Shown in pieces: positions 24,604 to 31,133 of a DNA stretch of 31,133 bases. A program made the translations under genes and the position numbers. The stretch lies in NCBI GenBank assembly GCA_047638815.1, contig JBLIMR010000030.1, positions 1-31,133 of the forward strand, written 5' to 3'. A model generated the notes under the pieces. The model was not told the origin of the DNA. It saw nothing but the letters and a program-made list of their open reading frames with translations, and did not search any database. The number at the start of each line of letters is the position of its first letter. The first letter of the stretch is position 1. Source of the stretch: JAJRRH01 sp047638815. GTDB taxonomy: Bacteria > Bacteroidota > Bacteroidia > Flavobacteriales_D > JABDKJ01.

Positions 24604-26322
24604 TTAATTTGGTGATGTTTTGGCAAATATGCCGTAGAATTCATCTATAGGAATGGGTCCGGTTTTCATAATCGTATCCATAAAAAATTTCAAATCGAAT
24701 TTATCTCCAAGGCGCTCTTTTTCTGAGTGTAACAATATTGTGAATTGCCTTCCTCCTAAAAAGTAAGATGTTAATTGCATGGGAGAATTTATTATTCGAC
24801 CCCAAAGACTTTTTGCAAATTGCCGAGCCAATAATGAGGTTTCTGTTGAAAATTTCAAAACTTGGTCTTGACTCCATCCATTGCAATGTACTTGCATTGA
24901 AGTGTATGACCGATTTGCATTTTCAAGCCGTTTACGTAAATGTGCCAATAGGGTAAGGTGATTATGTTTTTCCCACCCAGCATCGAGTAATACTTTTTCG
25001 GTAAAGGTGGCCCAACCTTCTGTGTATATACCATATGGGAACAATAAACGAATGGGGTGTGGTGTTTCCCTACTGATTTTTAGCTGCATATAATGACCAG
25101 GGAAAAGTTCATGAATCACAATCATTCGGTTGAATGGCTTATTAAACGATGCCCAAAAGTCTATCTGTTCTTGTTTGGGTAAAGTCTCAGGAATCGAAGG
25201 TAAATTCAAAGTCGTGATAGGGTTCGGATCAAATGGTGGAGCACTGGAGACCCAGCCGATTCTGGCTGCTGGGCCAGCACTTTCTGGCGCGGTTATTATT
25301 CGCAATGTTTGGTTTTTTGGTAAAGTTGCAATGTGATTTTCTTCAATAAATTTTACAGCAGCTTCCGATAGTTGATTCCAGAATTGAAGATAATCCGTCG
25401 CATTTAAAGGAGCATCCTTTTCCATATCCGCGAGGGCTTTTGATACAAGTTGTACGTAATTTTCTGGGATGAGACTGTTAGGATAAGCTGATTTCAAATA
25501 TGTTTTTGAAACCTCGCCCATTAATCCTCGAACGATTTCTATTTCTTCCAAAGCCATTTCTGAAAGTTCTTCTGGTGACAGTTCACTATCGGTATATAAC
25601 TTTAGCCTTCGAGCATATTCGTCATGCCCGAGAATCTTTTTTGACTGTTTACTATTAGCAATTAGTTCATTGTTCGCAAATGATAGCAATGCCTCTAAAC
25701 TTTTAATCGCAGTCTCAATATTTTCCTTGAAGTTCGAACACATTGAAATTGATAATTCGTTTTCAAGGGTTTCGCTCAAGTCATTTTTATAAAACTCTAA
25801 AATCGAACCAAGTTGATTGATTCCGTTTTTTAGATCATCTTCGGTCACTGCCATAAGGTTGTTTTTTGCAGCATCACTGATATTCGCTACTTGAAGCAAA
25901 CGTTGGCAAATAAGATCCGCTTTTTCGGATTTAATAAGATAATCAGCTTTTATGACAGGATCCAAGGCATTTGAAATGATTCTTCCATACAATGAAAGTG
26001 AACTCTTATGTAGTGAAAGTTTTTTCCATTTGTCAATTTCAGATTGCACTTTAACACTTAGCAGACGCCCATCTAGGGGATCTATGTTCTTTTCTTTTAA
26101 TAGTTCTAGTAAGATTCGCTCATTGAAGTCGAGCCACTTTATGATTTTTTCTTCGGATAAATCTTCGAATTGAAAAATCGAAGCATGAATTCCCTCTGAA
26201 AGTGCCTTTGAAGGATAGAATTGTTTCCATTCATTGATATATGATTCACCAATATTTTGGGACCATATCGTGGTGCAGAAAAAAAAGATAAGTACGGAAA
26301 GTTTTTTTAACAAGGGATTCAC
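24604..26322 (-). CDS. Secreted DUF885-family protein (putative metallopeptidase-like)
   Basis: 572 residues with a signal peptide (LLKKLSVLIFFFCTTIWSQ). The conserved DUF885 motif HELFPGH (404-410) resembles the HExxH zinc site with an extra Pro-Gly, and is followed by GIYTEGWATFTEKV, whose Glu is the expected third ligand. Relatives are predicted zinc-dependent hydrolases/carboxypeptidases, mostly uncharacterised. It is the first gene of the leftward operon with the reductase, antiporter and TIGR04076 protein, so the operon may hydrolyse a compound in the periplasm and move the product in. Zinc binding is inferred from the motif. Confidence 0.85.
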   Translation of the reverse strand: MNPLLKKLSVLIFFFCTTIWSQNIGESYINEWKQFYPSKALSEGIHASIFQFEDLSEEKIIKWLDFNERILLELLKEKNIDPLDGRLLSVKVQSEIDKWKKLSLHKSSLSLYGRIISNALDPVIKADYLIKSEKADLICQRLLQVANISDAAKNNLMAVTEDDLKNGINQLGSILEFYKNDLSETLENELSISMCSNFKENIETAIKSLEALLSFANNELIANSKQSKKILGHDEYARRLKLYTDSELSPEELSEMALEEIEIVRGLMGEVSKTYLKSAYPNSLIPENYVQLVSKALADMEKDAPLNATDYLQFWNQLSEAAVKFIEENHIATLPKNQTLRIITAPESAGPAARIGWVSSAPPFDPNPITTLNLPSIPETLPKQEQIDFWASFNKPFNRMIVIHELFPGHYMQLKISRETPHPIRLLFPYGIYTEGWATFTEKVLLDAGWEKHNHLTLLAHLRKRLENANRSYTSMQVHCNGWSQDQVLKFSTETSLLARQFAKSLWGRIINSPMQLTSYFLGGRQFTILLHSEKERLGDKFDLKFFMDTIMKTGPIPIDEFYGIFAKTSPN

Positions 26323-26588
26323 TATCGTATTGTTTTTGATTTCGTTTCTAAAGATAGTAATTAATGGCGAATTCTAGAATAGAGGTTTGTAACTTTGTAC
26401 GTGGAAAGTAGGAATATAAAAAACACCAAAACCAAATAACTTCGGAACGATTTTCAACTATTTTCCAACGGTTTGTGTATGAAATGTGGCGTGTAAAAAG
26501 ACACTAACTTTTCCGTTAAACAAAGAGTTGAATTAAAAAGAGCTTAGTAACTCCTTATGACTCCATGTTACGAGATTATATATAGGTG
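26323..26588. other. Gene-free region upstream of the DUF885 operon
   Basis: This gap should contain the leftward promoter; TATCTTTA (26356-26349 read leftward) is one base off the TAnnTTTG -7 consensus. At 26467-26481 lies AACGGTTTGTGTATG, identical to the left end of the palindromic element at 21103-21117; the matching right end is absent, so it is a truncated copy. The region 26540-26588 (ACTCCTTATGACT, then TATATAGGT) resembles that before tRNA remnant 1. No gene is visible. Confidence 0.55.
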
Positions 26589-26603
26589 CAAATGGGTCCA
26601 CTT
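26589..26603 (+). other. Degenerate tRNA 3'-end remnant, copy 3 (putative attachment-site scar)
   Basis: CAAATGGGTCCACTT differs at two positions from CAAGTGGGACCACTT in copy 2 (21403-21417). It is followed after the same short spacer, ending in TATAAAGCC, by the same type of hairpin. Orientation is the same as copies 1 and 2. Confidence 0.5.
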
Positions 26604-26614
26604 TTAATAGGTAT

Positions 26615-26652
26615 AAAGCCTTAATAATCACACAGATTGTTGAGGCTTTTTT
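26615..26652 (+). terminator. Rho-independent terminator after tRNA remnant 3
   Basis: Stem AAAGCCTTAATAATC (26615-26629), loop ACACA, GATTGTTGAGGCTTT (26635-26649), T-run to 26652. Pairing is complete allowing G-U pairs and one mismatch. It is a sequence relative of the hairpin at 21430-21466 and has no plus-strand gene in front of it today. Confidence 0.8.
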
Positions 26653-26689
26653 CTTTGATTGCGTAAGAATCATACTGTATTTTGGTAAT

Positions 26690-26824
26690 TCATTCTAAAA
26701 TAACCTGCTCGAGATCATCAAAAGGGTCAATTTGTTTTATTTTCTCTGTTTGAGTAAATAGACTATAAGACCGAATAAGAATGGTCCTTACTAAGATTGA
26801 GTCGGTGTAAAAAAAGAAATAGCG
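26690..26824 (-). pseudogene. Orphan reading frame overlapping the 3' end of the PPTase gene
   Basis: A frame without a good start runs for 44 codons and ends at TGA 26692-26690; the part outside the PPTase gene reads LVRTILIRSYSLFTQTEKIK then QIDPFDDLEQVILE. It would join the PPTase frame if one base were added to the run of seven T (minus strand, about 26809-26815). PPTases normally end where the present frame ends, so this is probably a gene relict, or a slippage extension at best. Confidence 0.25.
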
Positions 26825-27387
26825 AAGGCACCATAAAATCCATGGTGCGTTATTGAAAATGAATCACTTTGCTCATTACCATTGTAAAATAACCTAGGCA
26901 CACTATTTTTATCGTTCTTGATGTCTAAGGTTTTAATAGACACTTCCTTTAATTTCGAGAAGGCTTTTAGAAGCTTTTGTTTTGCTGTGTGGGATTGGGT
27001 TTTATAAGAGGTGTCTTCAGTTTTAAAACAATTGATTATTGTTATTTTCGGTTTTTCCAAATATGCCAAGGTATTTATAAAATCATCGCTTATTTCAGAT
27101 TTGGTGACATATTGATTTCCATTAAAATCAACCAAACCTTCACGCTTGGAAACCAATTCACATCTTAATTTTTTAGGATTAAAAAATCGCCCTCCATATT
27201 GCTGAACATAAATTTTATATGCAGCCTCTTTCATGCTCCAAAGTAACCAAACCATTTGCGATTGGTTTTTAGAATTTAAGATAAGCAACTGTTCTTCATT
27301 TGAAAATACCTTATCTAAAAAGCGAGGTCTTTTCCAGTTAGATTCTAAGGAGGCTATTTTTAAATCAATAATATCGTTGCCAATCAT
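26791..27387 (-). CDS. 4'-phosphopantetheinyl transferase
   Basis: 198 residues of the Sfp/AcpS superfamily. The magnesium-binding start MIGNDIIDLK and the second motif WSMKEAAYKIY (W-S-x-K-E-A-x-x-K) are both clear, and the end FSITHHGFYGAFAISF matches the usual S-x-S/T-H-x family ending. It transfers the phosphopantetheine arm of CoA to a serine of a carrier protein. The start overlaps the ACP stop by 4 bases (ATGA), so it is dedicated to that ACP by position. It is the last gene of the type III PKS operon. Confidence 0.88.
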   Translation of the reverse strand: MIGNDIIDLKIASLESNWKRPRFLDKVFSNEEQLLILNSKNQSQMVWLLWSMKEAAYKIYVQQYGGRFFNPKKLRCELVSKREGLVDFNGNQYVTKSEISDDFINTLAYLEKPKITIINCFKTEDTSYKTQSHTAKQKLLKAFSKLKEVSIKTLDIKNDKNSVPRLFYNGNEQSDSFSITHHGFYGAFAISFFTPTQS

Positions 27388-27638
27388 TTTGCTGCCAATT
27401 TCTCATTCACAATATCCATAGCAGCTTTTACAGACAACATTTTTTCCATGTCCTCATTTTCAATTCTAATATCAAAGACGTCTTCAACATCTAAAATAAC
27501 ATCTACCAAATTAGCAGAATTAATTTTTAAATCTTTAACAAAGTCAGTGTTTTCAGATAAGTTTTTGAAAGCTTCTTCATCTTGAATGTAAGGTTTAACG
27601 ATTGCTTTTAGTTTGGCAATTAAGGCTTCTTTTTCCAT
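27384..27638 (-). CDS. Acyl carrier protein
   Basis: 84 residues, the size of a stand-alone ACP. The four-helix pattern is clear: LKAIVKPYI, then the helix-2 start LKINSANLVDVILDVEDVFD, then the acidic helix 3 (ENEDMEKMLSV) and AAMDIVNEKL. Ser41 sits where phosphopantetheine is attached, but the usual D-S-L is N-S-A here. It would carry the growing chain among the ketosynthase, dehydratase and reductase encoded directly upstream. It starts 7 bases after the ketosynthase stop and overlaps the PPTase start. This is very likely not the housekeeping ACP, which normally sits beside fabF with DSL intact. Confidence 0.9.
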   Translation of the reverse strand: MEKEALIAKLKAIVKPYIQDEEAFKNLSENTDFVKDLKINSANLVDVILDVEDVFDIRIENEDMEKMLSVKAAMDIVNEKLAAK

Positions 27639-27645
27639 ATAAATA

Positions 27646-28920
27646 TTAGACTGAATAAGTTTTAAATATAATACATCCGTTTACATCACCAAAACCAAAA
27701 CTTGCTTTTGCCGCAATATTAACTTTTGTTTTTAATAATTTTTTAGGTATTTTTTCTTCAGAAATTAAACTTGAAATTTCTGCGTGAACATCTTCACAAT
27801 TAATATTTGGAAAGATGAATTGTTCTTTCAGCTGTAAAACAGTAGCGACACTTTCAATACTTCCAGCTGCAGCTAAACAATGCCCAACCATCCCTTTTAA
27901 TGAATTGATATAGGGGAAATCTACTCCTTTTCTATGCAATGCTTTGGTCCAATTTTCAATTTCCAAGCTATCTTTTGATGTGGCTGTTAAGTGGCCGTTA
28001 ATAGTATCAATTGAGTTAGCGGAAATGCCAGAATTTTTAATAGCTTCTTTTATACAACGCACTACGGCTTCAGCATTTGGAGCTGTCATGGTACCTCCTT
28101 TACGTTGTCCTCCAGAATTTAATGCACCACCTAAAACTTCAGCATATATGATTGCTTTACGCTCCAAAGCACTTTCTAATGATTCCAGAACCAATGCTCC
28201 GGAACCACTTCCAGGAACAAAGCCACTGGCAGTAATACTCATAGGTCTAGAGCCTTGTTCGGGTGTGTCATTATGCTTATACGTCATTACGCGCATGGCG
28301 TCAAAACCTCCCCAAATATAAGGACCATCATCACTGCAGCTGCCAACTAGCATACGTTTTGCCTTGCCAGACTGTATGCGATCGAAACCTAAAATAATAG
28401 CTTCAGTTCCCGTAGTACAAGCTGATGAATTGGTAGTCACTTGATTACCCAAACCTAACATTCCCCCTAAAAAAGCACTCACTCCACTTGCCATGGTTTG
28501 CACAACAACAGTGCTTCCTAATCGTTTTACTTCTTTATTATCAAGTTTATAAATGGCTTCTCTAAATTTTTCTACTCCGGAGGTTCCTGTGCCAAAAATG
28601 GTACCACTGTTGTAATCTAGTTTACTTTCAGAATCAAAAGAAAAACCAGCATCTTTCCAAGCATCTATGCCTGCCATGCAGCCATATAAAATGCCTGAAC
28701 TATTAAATCCGCGCAATTGCAAAGGGGTAAAATAGTCTAGTTTTTTTTCATCTGAAACCTTGGGAATTCCGCCAATGCAGCATGAAAAATCTAAATCTTT
28801 CAAATTTTGATGATACGTTATTCCAGATGCTCCTTTTTTTATGGCGTTTGTAAATTCGGGCAATCCCACACCATTTGGTGCAACAACTCCCATCCCTGTA
28901 ATAACAACTCTATGTTTCAT
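27646..28920 (-). CDS. Beta-ketoacyl-ACP synthase (KAS II/FabF-like)
   Basis: 424 residues with the thiolase-fold condensing-enzyme triad: Cys168 in NSSACTTGTEA, His310 in INGHLTATSKDS and His347 in KGMVGHCLAAAGS, plus Lys342. The His310 loop (NGHLTAT instead of the usual NAHGTST of FabF) places it in a diverged, cluster-type branch. It condenses malonyl-ACP with an acyl group, extending the chain by two carbons. It lies between the dehydratase (15 bases away) and the ACP (7 bases). With only one ketosynthase present and no separate chain length factor, it is probably a homodimer that elongates a starter for the type III PKS. Confidence 0.9.
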   Translation of the reverse strand: MKHRVVITGMGVVAPNGVGLPEFTNAIKKGASGITYHQNLKDLDFSCCIGGIPKVSDEKKLDYFTPLQLRGFNSSGILYGCMAGIDAWKDAGFSFDSESKLDYNSGTIFGTGTSGVEKFREAIYKLDNKEVKRLGSTVVVQTMASGVSAFLGGMLGLGNQVTTNSSACTTGTEAIILGFDRIQSGKAKRMLVGSCSDDGPYIWGGFDAMRVMTYKHNDTPEQGSRPMSITASGFVPGSGSGALVLESLESALERKAIIYAEVLGGALNSGGQRKGGTMTAPNAEAVVRCIKEAIKNSGISANSIDTINGHLTATSKDSLEIENWTKALHRKGVDFPYINSLKGMVGHCLAAAGSIESVATVLQLKEQFIFPNINCEDVHAEISSLISEEKIPKKLLKTKVNIAAKASFGFGDVNGCIIFKTYSV

Positions 28921-28935
28921 AGGTCTCTATTATTT

Positions 28936-29391
28936 TTATGAACGGTCATATGCTGTTGGTTTTATCATTCCCGAAATTGTACCTCTACAAACCAATTCAT
29001 GTTTTTCGTTTAACATCTTCACTTTACACTTTAATTTATTGAATCGATAAACTTCTTTTTCTGAAATAACGGTTACTTTCTCATTAGGAAATACAGGTAA
29101 AAAGAAATCAATTTGATTGGACGTTAAGGCTATTTGAAGATTCTTTTCATTAGACATGTTTTCTTTTAAAATATAAATTCCTAAACACACGACACCAATT
29201 TGCGCCATACATTCTGTGAGTATGACACCAGGCGTAATAGGATTGTCTTTAAAATGTCCTTTATAGAAATATTCGTTTGGTTTAAAAGTGTAAGTCCCTG
29301 TGATGCCTTCACTAGAAATCATGGTCAATTCATCAACAAATAGAAAAGGTTGTTGATAAGGTAATAGCTTTATTATTTGAGTTGATGTCAT
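28936..29391 (-). CDS. 3-hydroxyacyl-ACP dehydratase, FabZ-like hotdog protein
   Basis: 151 residues of the FabZ/FabA hotdog fold. LLPYQQPFLFVDEL, then YKGHFKDNPITPGVILTECMAQ gives the catalytic His46 and the acidic Glu60 of the family. It dehydrates 3-hydroxyacyl-ACP to trans-2-enoyl-ACP. It lies 15 bases upstream of the ketosynthase gene and 12 bases after the FabI-like gene, in the same leftward operon, giving the ketosynthase its dehydration partner. Confidence 0.9.
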   Translation of the reverse strand: MTSTQIIKLLPYQQPFLFVDELTMISSEGITGTYTFKPNEYFYKGHFKDNPITPGVILTECMAQIGVVCLGIYILKENMSNEKNLQIALTSNQIDFFLPVFPNEKVTVISEKEVYRFNKLKCKVKMLNEKHELVCRGTISGMIKPTAYDRS

Positions 29392-29403
29392 GCCAATTTT
29401 AAT

Positions 29404-30201
29404 TTAAGAAATATGCTCACCTCCATCAACAGGAATAACGCTTCCATTAATCCAACCGGCTTCATCTTTACTCAATAAATAAACTACATTGGCAACATCT
29501 TCAGGAGTTGTTAGCCGCTGAAACGGATTTCGAAGTAAGGTATGTTTTTTAATTTTTTCATGACCTGGAATCATTTGTAATGATGCCGTATTGGTAACTC
29601 CAGCTTGGATACAATTGGCTCTAATGCCGTAAGGGGCAAACTCTAAAGCTATATTTCTAGTAAGTGCTTCTAATGCCACTTTTGCCGCAGAGACCGCTGC
29701 ATAGTTTTTCCATGCTTTGGTATTTCCCTCACTCGTAAAACTGATGATTCTTGTATCTTTAGCAAATAGACTGGCTTCAAAAATAGCTTTTGTCCAATCG
29801 TATAAACTAATCGCCATAGCGTTTATGGTTAAATTAAAATCGTCATTTTTTAAAGGCGGTTTATCATCCTCAATCATCGGTTTTAAATTGCCTTTAGCGA
29901 TGCTATGTACCAAAGTTCTAATTTTGCCTTTTTCGCCTAAAAAATGCTGTAATTCGAGAATTATGTCCTGACGTTTTTCATGATTTATGGCATCCATATT
30001 AAAAGATATAAACTGAATACCTTCAGCTTTTATTTTGTTAAATTCAAGCTTGATTTCAGCTTCTTGTAATCTTGAATTTCTATGAACTATACAAATATTC
30101 ATGCCGTGAGCAGCTAGCTTTTTTGCAGTTGCTAATCCCAGCCCACTAGAGCCTCCTAAAATAAGTGCCCAGTAGTTTTTATGTTCAAACTCTTTTACCA
30201 T
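29404..30201 (-). CDS. FabI/FabL-like SDR enoyl-ACP reductase (or ketoreductase)
   Basis: 265 residues. The cofactor loop is GGSSGLG (16-22), LVHSIA (97-102) matches the FabI segment, and the catalytic pair is Tyr167-x6-Lys174 (NYAAVSAAKVA), the YX6K spacing of FabI/FabL enoyl reductases rather than YX3K of ordinary SDRs. TRNIALEFAPYGIRAN follows as usual. The His-Arg after the second strand (IVHRNSR) favours NADPH. It overlaps the type III PKS stop by 7 bases and precedes the dehydratase. It would reduce enoyl-ACP in this operon; no separate ketoreductase is visible in the window, so a ketoreductase role cannot be excluded. Confidence 0.82.
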   Translation of the reverse strand: MVKEFEHKNYWALILGGSSGLGLATAKKLAAHGMNICIVHRNSRLQEAEIKLEFNKIKAEGIQFISFNMDAINHEKRQDIILELQHFLGEKGKIRTLVHSIAKGNLKPMIEDDKPPLKNDDFNLTINAMAISLYDWTKAIFEASLFAKDTRIISFTSEGNTKAWKNYAAVSAAKVALEALTRNIALEFAPYGIRANCIQAGVTNTASLQMIPGHEKIKKHTLLRNPFQRLTTPEDVANVVYLLSKDEAGWINGSVIPVDGGEHIS

Positions 30202-31133
30202 TCTAATAAAATACGTTGTGCCGAAAACCCTGGCCCAAAACTTAACATTAAGCCTTTGTCTCCTTTAGGTAATTTTTTGTCCATAAAACGCTCTAAAACA
30301 TACAGTACCGTAGCACTACTCATATTTCCATACAATTTAAGAACTTCTTTGGTGTCGTCTATGTTTTTCCCTAGGGACCCAAATAAATCTTCAATTGTTT
30401 GGACAATTTTTTTTCCTCCTGGATGAAAAATAAGATGATCTATATCTTGAATGTTTATTCCATTTCGTTCTAAAAAAGGGTGTACGATATTTGGAAAATG
30501 ATCGGCAATGGTTTCGGGAACTGTAATATCCAAAATCATTTGCAAACCGGTATTTACCAATTTAAAACCCATCATATGTTCGGCATCATAAAAATGATAC
30601 ATGGCTTCATCTTTAATTTCAGGACCTTCTTCATTTTCATAGGAAGACAAAATAACACTGGCAGCGCCATCACCAAAAATAGCAGCACTAACAATATTTA
30701 CCATTGAAAAATCGTCTAACTGGAAGGTCGCTGTTGGTGACTCCACTGCAATTACGACCGCTCTTTTGTTAGGATTTGCTTTTAAGAAATTTTTCGCATA
30801 AATAATGCCTGAAACACCTGCAGCACAACCCATCTCAGTAACTGGTAAACGCACGATATCTTGTTTCATCTTTAAGCGATTTATCAAATAGGCATCCAAA
30901 GACGGAATCATAATACCAGTACAACTCACTGTGATAATGTAGTCAATATCCTCAGGCTTGAGGTTTGCTTTTTCCAAGGATTTTAAAAGAGCACTTTCAG
31001 CTAGAGCAATAACTTCTCTAACGTAAATGTCGTTTTTTTCTTCAAATGAAGTGTTTAAAAAGACTTCTTCTGCATCCATTATTGAATAACGTCTATCAAC
31101 ACCAGCATTTTCAAAAAGCTTGAGAACCTTACG
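30195..31133 (-). CDS. Type III polyketide synthase (chalcone/stilbene synthase family), 5' end outside window
   Basis: The frame is open to the right edge. An ATG at 31079 exists, but the 18 codons above it (FENAGVDRRYS and flanks) belong to the family's conserved N-terminus, so that ATG is internal and the true start lies beyond the window. Numbering from it, the triad is Cys85 (TEMGCAAGVSG), His219 (LIFHPGGKKI) and Asn252 (YGNMSSATVL), with VSCTGIMIPSLDAYL and the C-terminal LSFGPGFSAQ also conserved. These homodimers extend a CoA- or ACP-bound starter with malonyl-CoA and cyclise it to pyrones, resorcinols or phloroglucinols. It is the most upstream visible gene of the operon. Starter and product are unknown. 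Confidence 0.92.
   Translation of the reverse strand, partial: RKVLKLFENAGVDRRYSIMDAEEVFLNTSFEEKNDIYVREVIALAESALLKSLEKANLKPEDIDYIITVSCTGIMIPSLDAYLINRLKMKQDIVRLPVTEMGCAAGVSGIIYAKNFLKANPNKRAVVIAVESPTATFQLDDFSMVNIVSAAIFGDGAASVILSSYENEEGPEIKDEAMYHFYDAEHMMGFKLVNTGLQMILDITVPETIADHFPNIVHPFLERNGINIQDIDHLIFHPGGKKIVQTIEDLFGSLGKNIDDTKEVLKLYGNMSSATVLYVLERFMDKKLPKGDKGLMLSFGPGFSAQRILLEW

Noticed and set aside
30195..31079. Type III PKS as a complete 294-residue gene starting at 31079
   Set aside because: The frame stays open to the window edge and the upstream 18 codons match the family's N-terminal region; the usual length is well above 294.
26791..31133. Flexirubin/dialkylresorcinol (DarA/DarB) cluster
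   Set aside because: No DarA/DarB or aromatic ammonia-lyase gene is visible, and the aromatic-forming enzyme is a type III PKS with a Cys-His-Asn triad.

Overview
The window looks like chromosomal DNA of a marine-type member of the Flavobacteriia (Bacteroidetes). Supporting signs are an AT-rich background (about one third G+C in sampled lines of the outer regions), two TonB-dependent receptors that start with a CarboxypepD_reg-like domain, TAnnTTTG-type promoter elements, and tight operons with TAATG/TGATG stop-start overlaps. No rRNA, intact tRNA, CRISPR array, transposase or integrase gene was found.

Region A (1-15028) is a catabolic locus for an unidentified hydrophobic carbonyl or carboxylic compound. 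A leftward operon of at least seven genes encodes a Baeyer-Villiger-type flavin monooxygenase, an acyl-CoA ligase, a membrane-anchored alpha/beta hydrolase, a TonB-dependent receptor, two SDR dehydrogenases and a MaoC-type hydratase that runs off the left edge. A TetR-family regulator is divergent from it. A second module has a leftward GPH-type MFS transporter and a divergent rightward operon: a paralogous TetR regulator, a zinc-free MDR reductase, a thiolase and a nitronate-monooxygenase-like flavoprotein. Together these would take up, oxygenate, hydrolyse, CoA-activate and beta-oxidise the substrate. The enzyme set recalls the mycobacterial mymA operon.

Region B (about 15.0-26.7 kb) looks inserted. 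It has two leftward operons separated by unusually long gene-poor stretches. Block 1 (15862-20501) encodes a TonB-dependent receptor, a beta-propeller phytase and a second secreted propeller-like protein, at clearly higher G+C (about 47-50% in sampled lines). Block 2 (21787-26322) encodes a TIGR04076-family protein, an NhaC-type antiporter, an aldo/keto reductase lacking the usual catalytic His, and a secreted DUF885 protein. Three related elements at 15776, 21391 and 26589 bound the blocks. Each is a degenerate tRNA 3' end directly followed by a rho-independent terminator, all in the same orientation, so they look like attachment-site scars. A palindromic MITE-like element, a relict of it, and several truncated coding fragments lie in the same gaps.

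Region C (26791 to the right edge) is a leftward biosynthetic operon: a type III polyketide synthase (5' end beyond the window), a FabI/FabL-like SDR, a FabZ-like dehydratase, a ketosynthase, an acyl carrier protein and a phosphopantetheinyl transferase. It looks like a dedicated type II fatty-acid line that makes an acyl starter for the type III PKS; the product cannot be read from the window.
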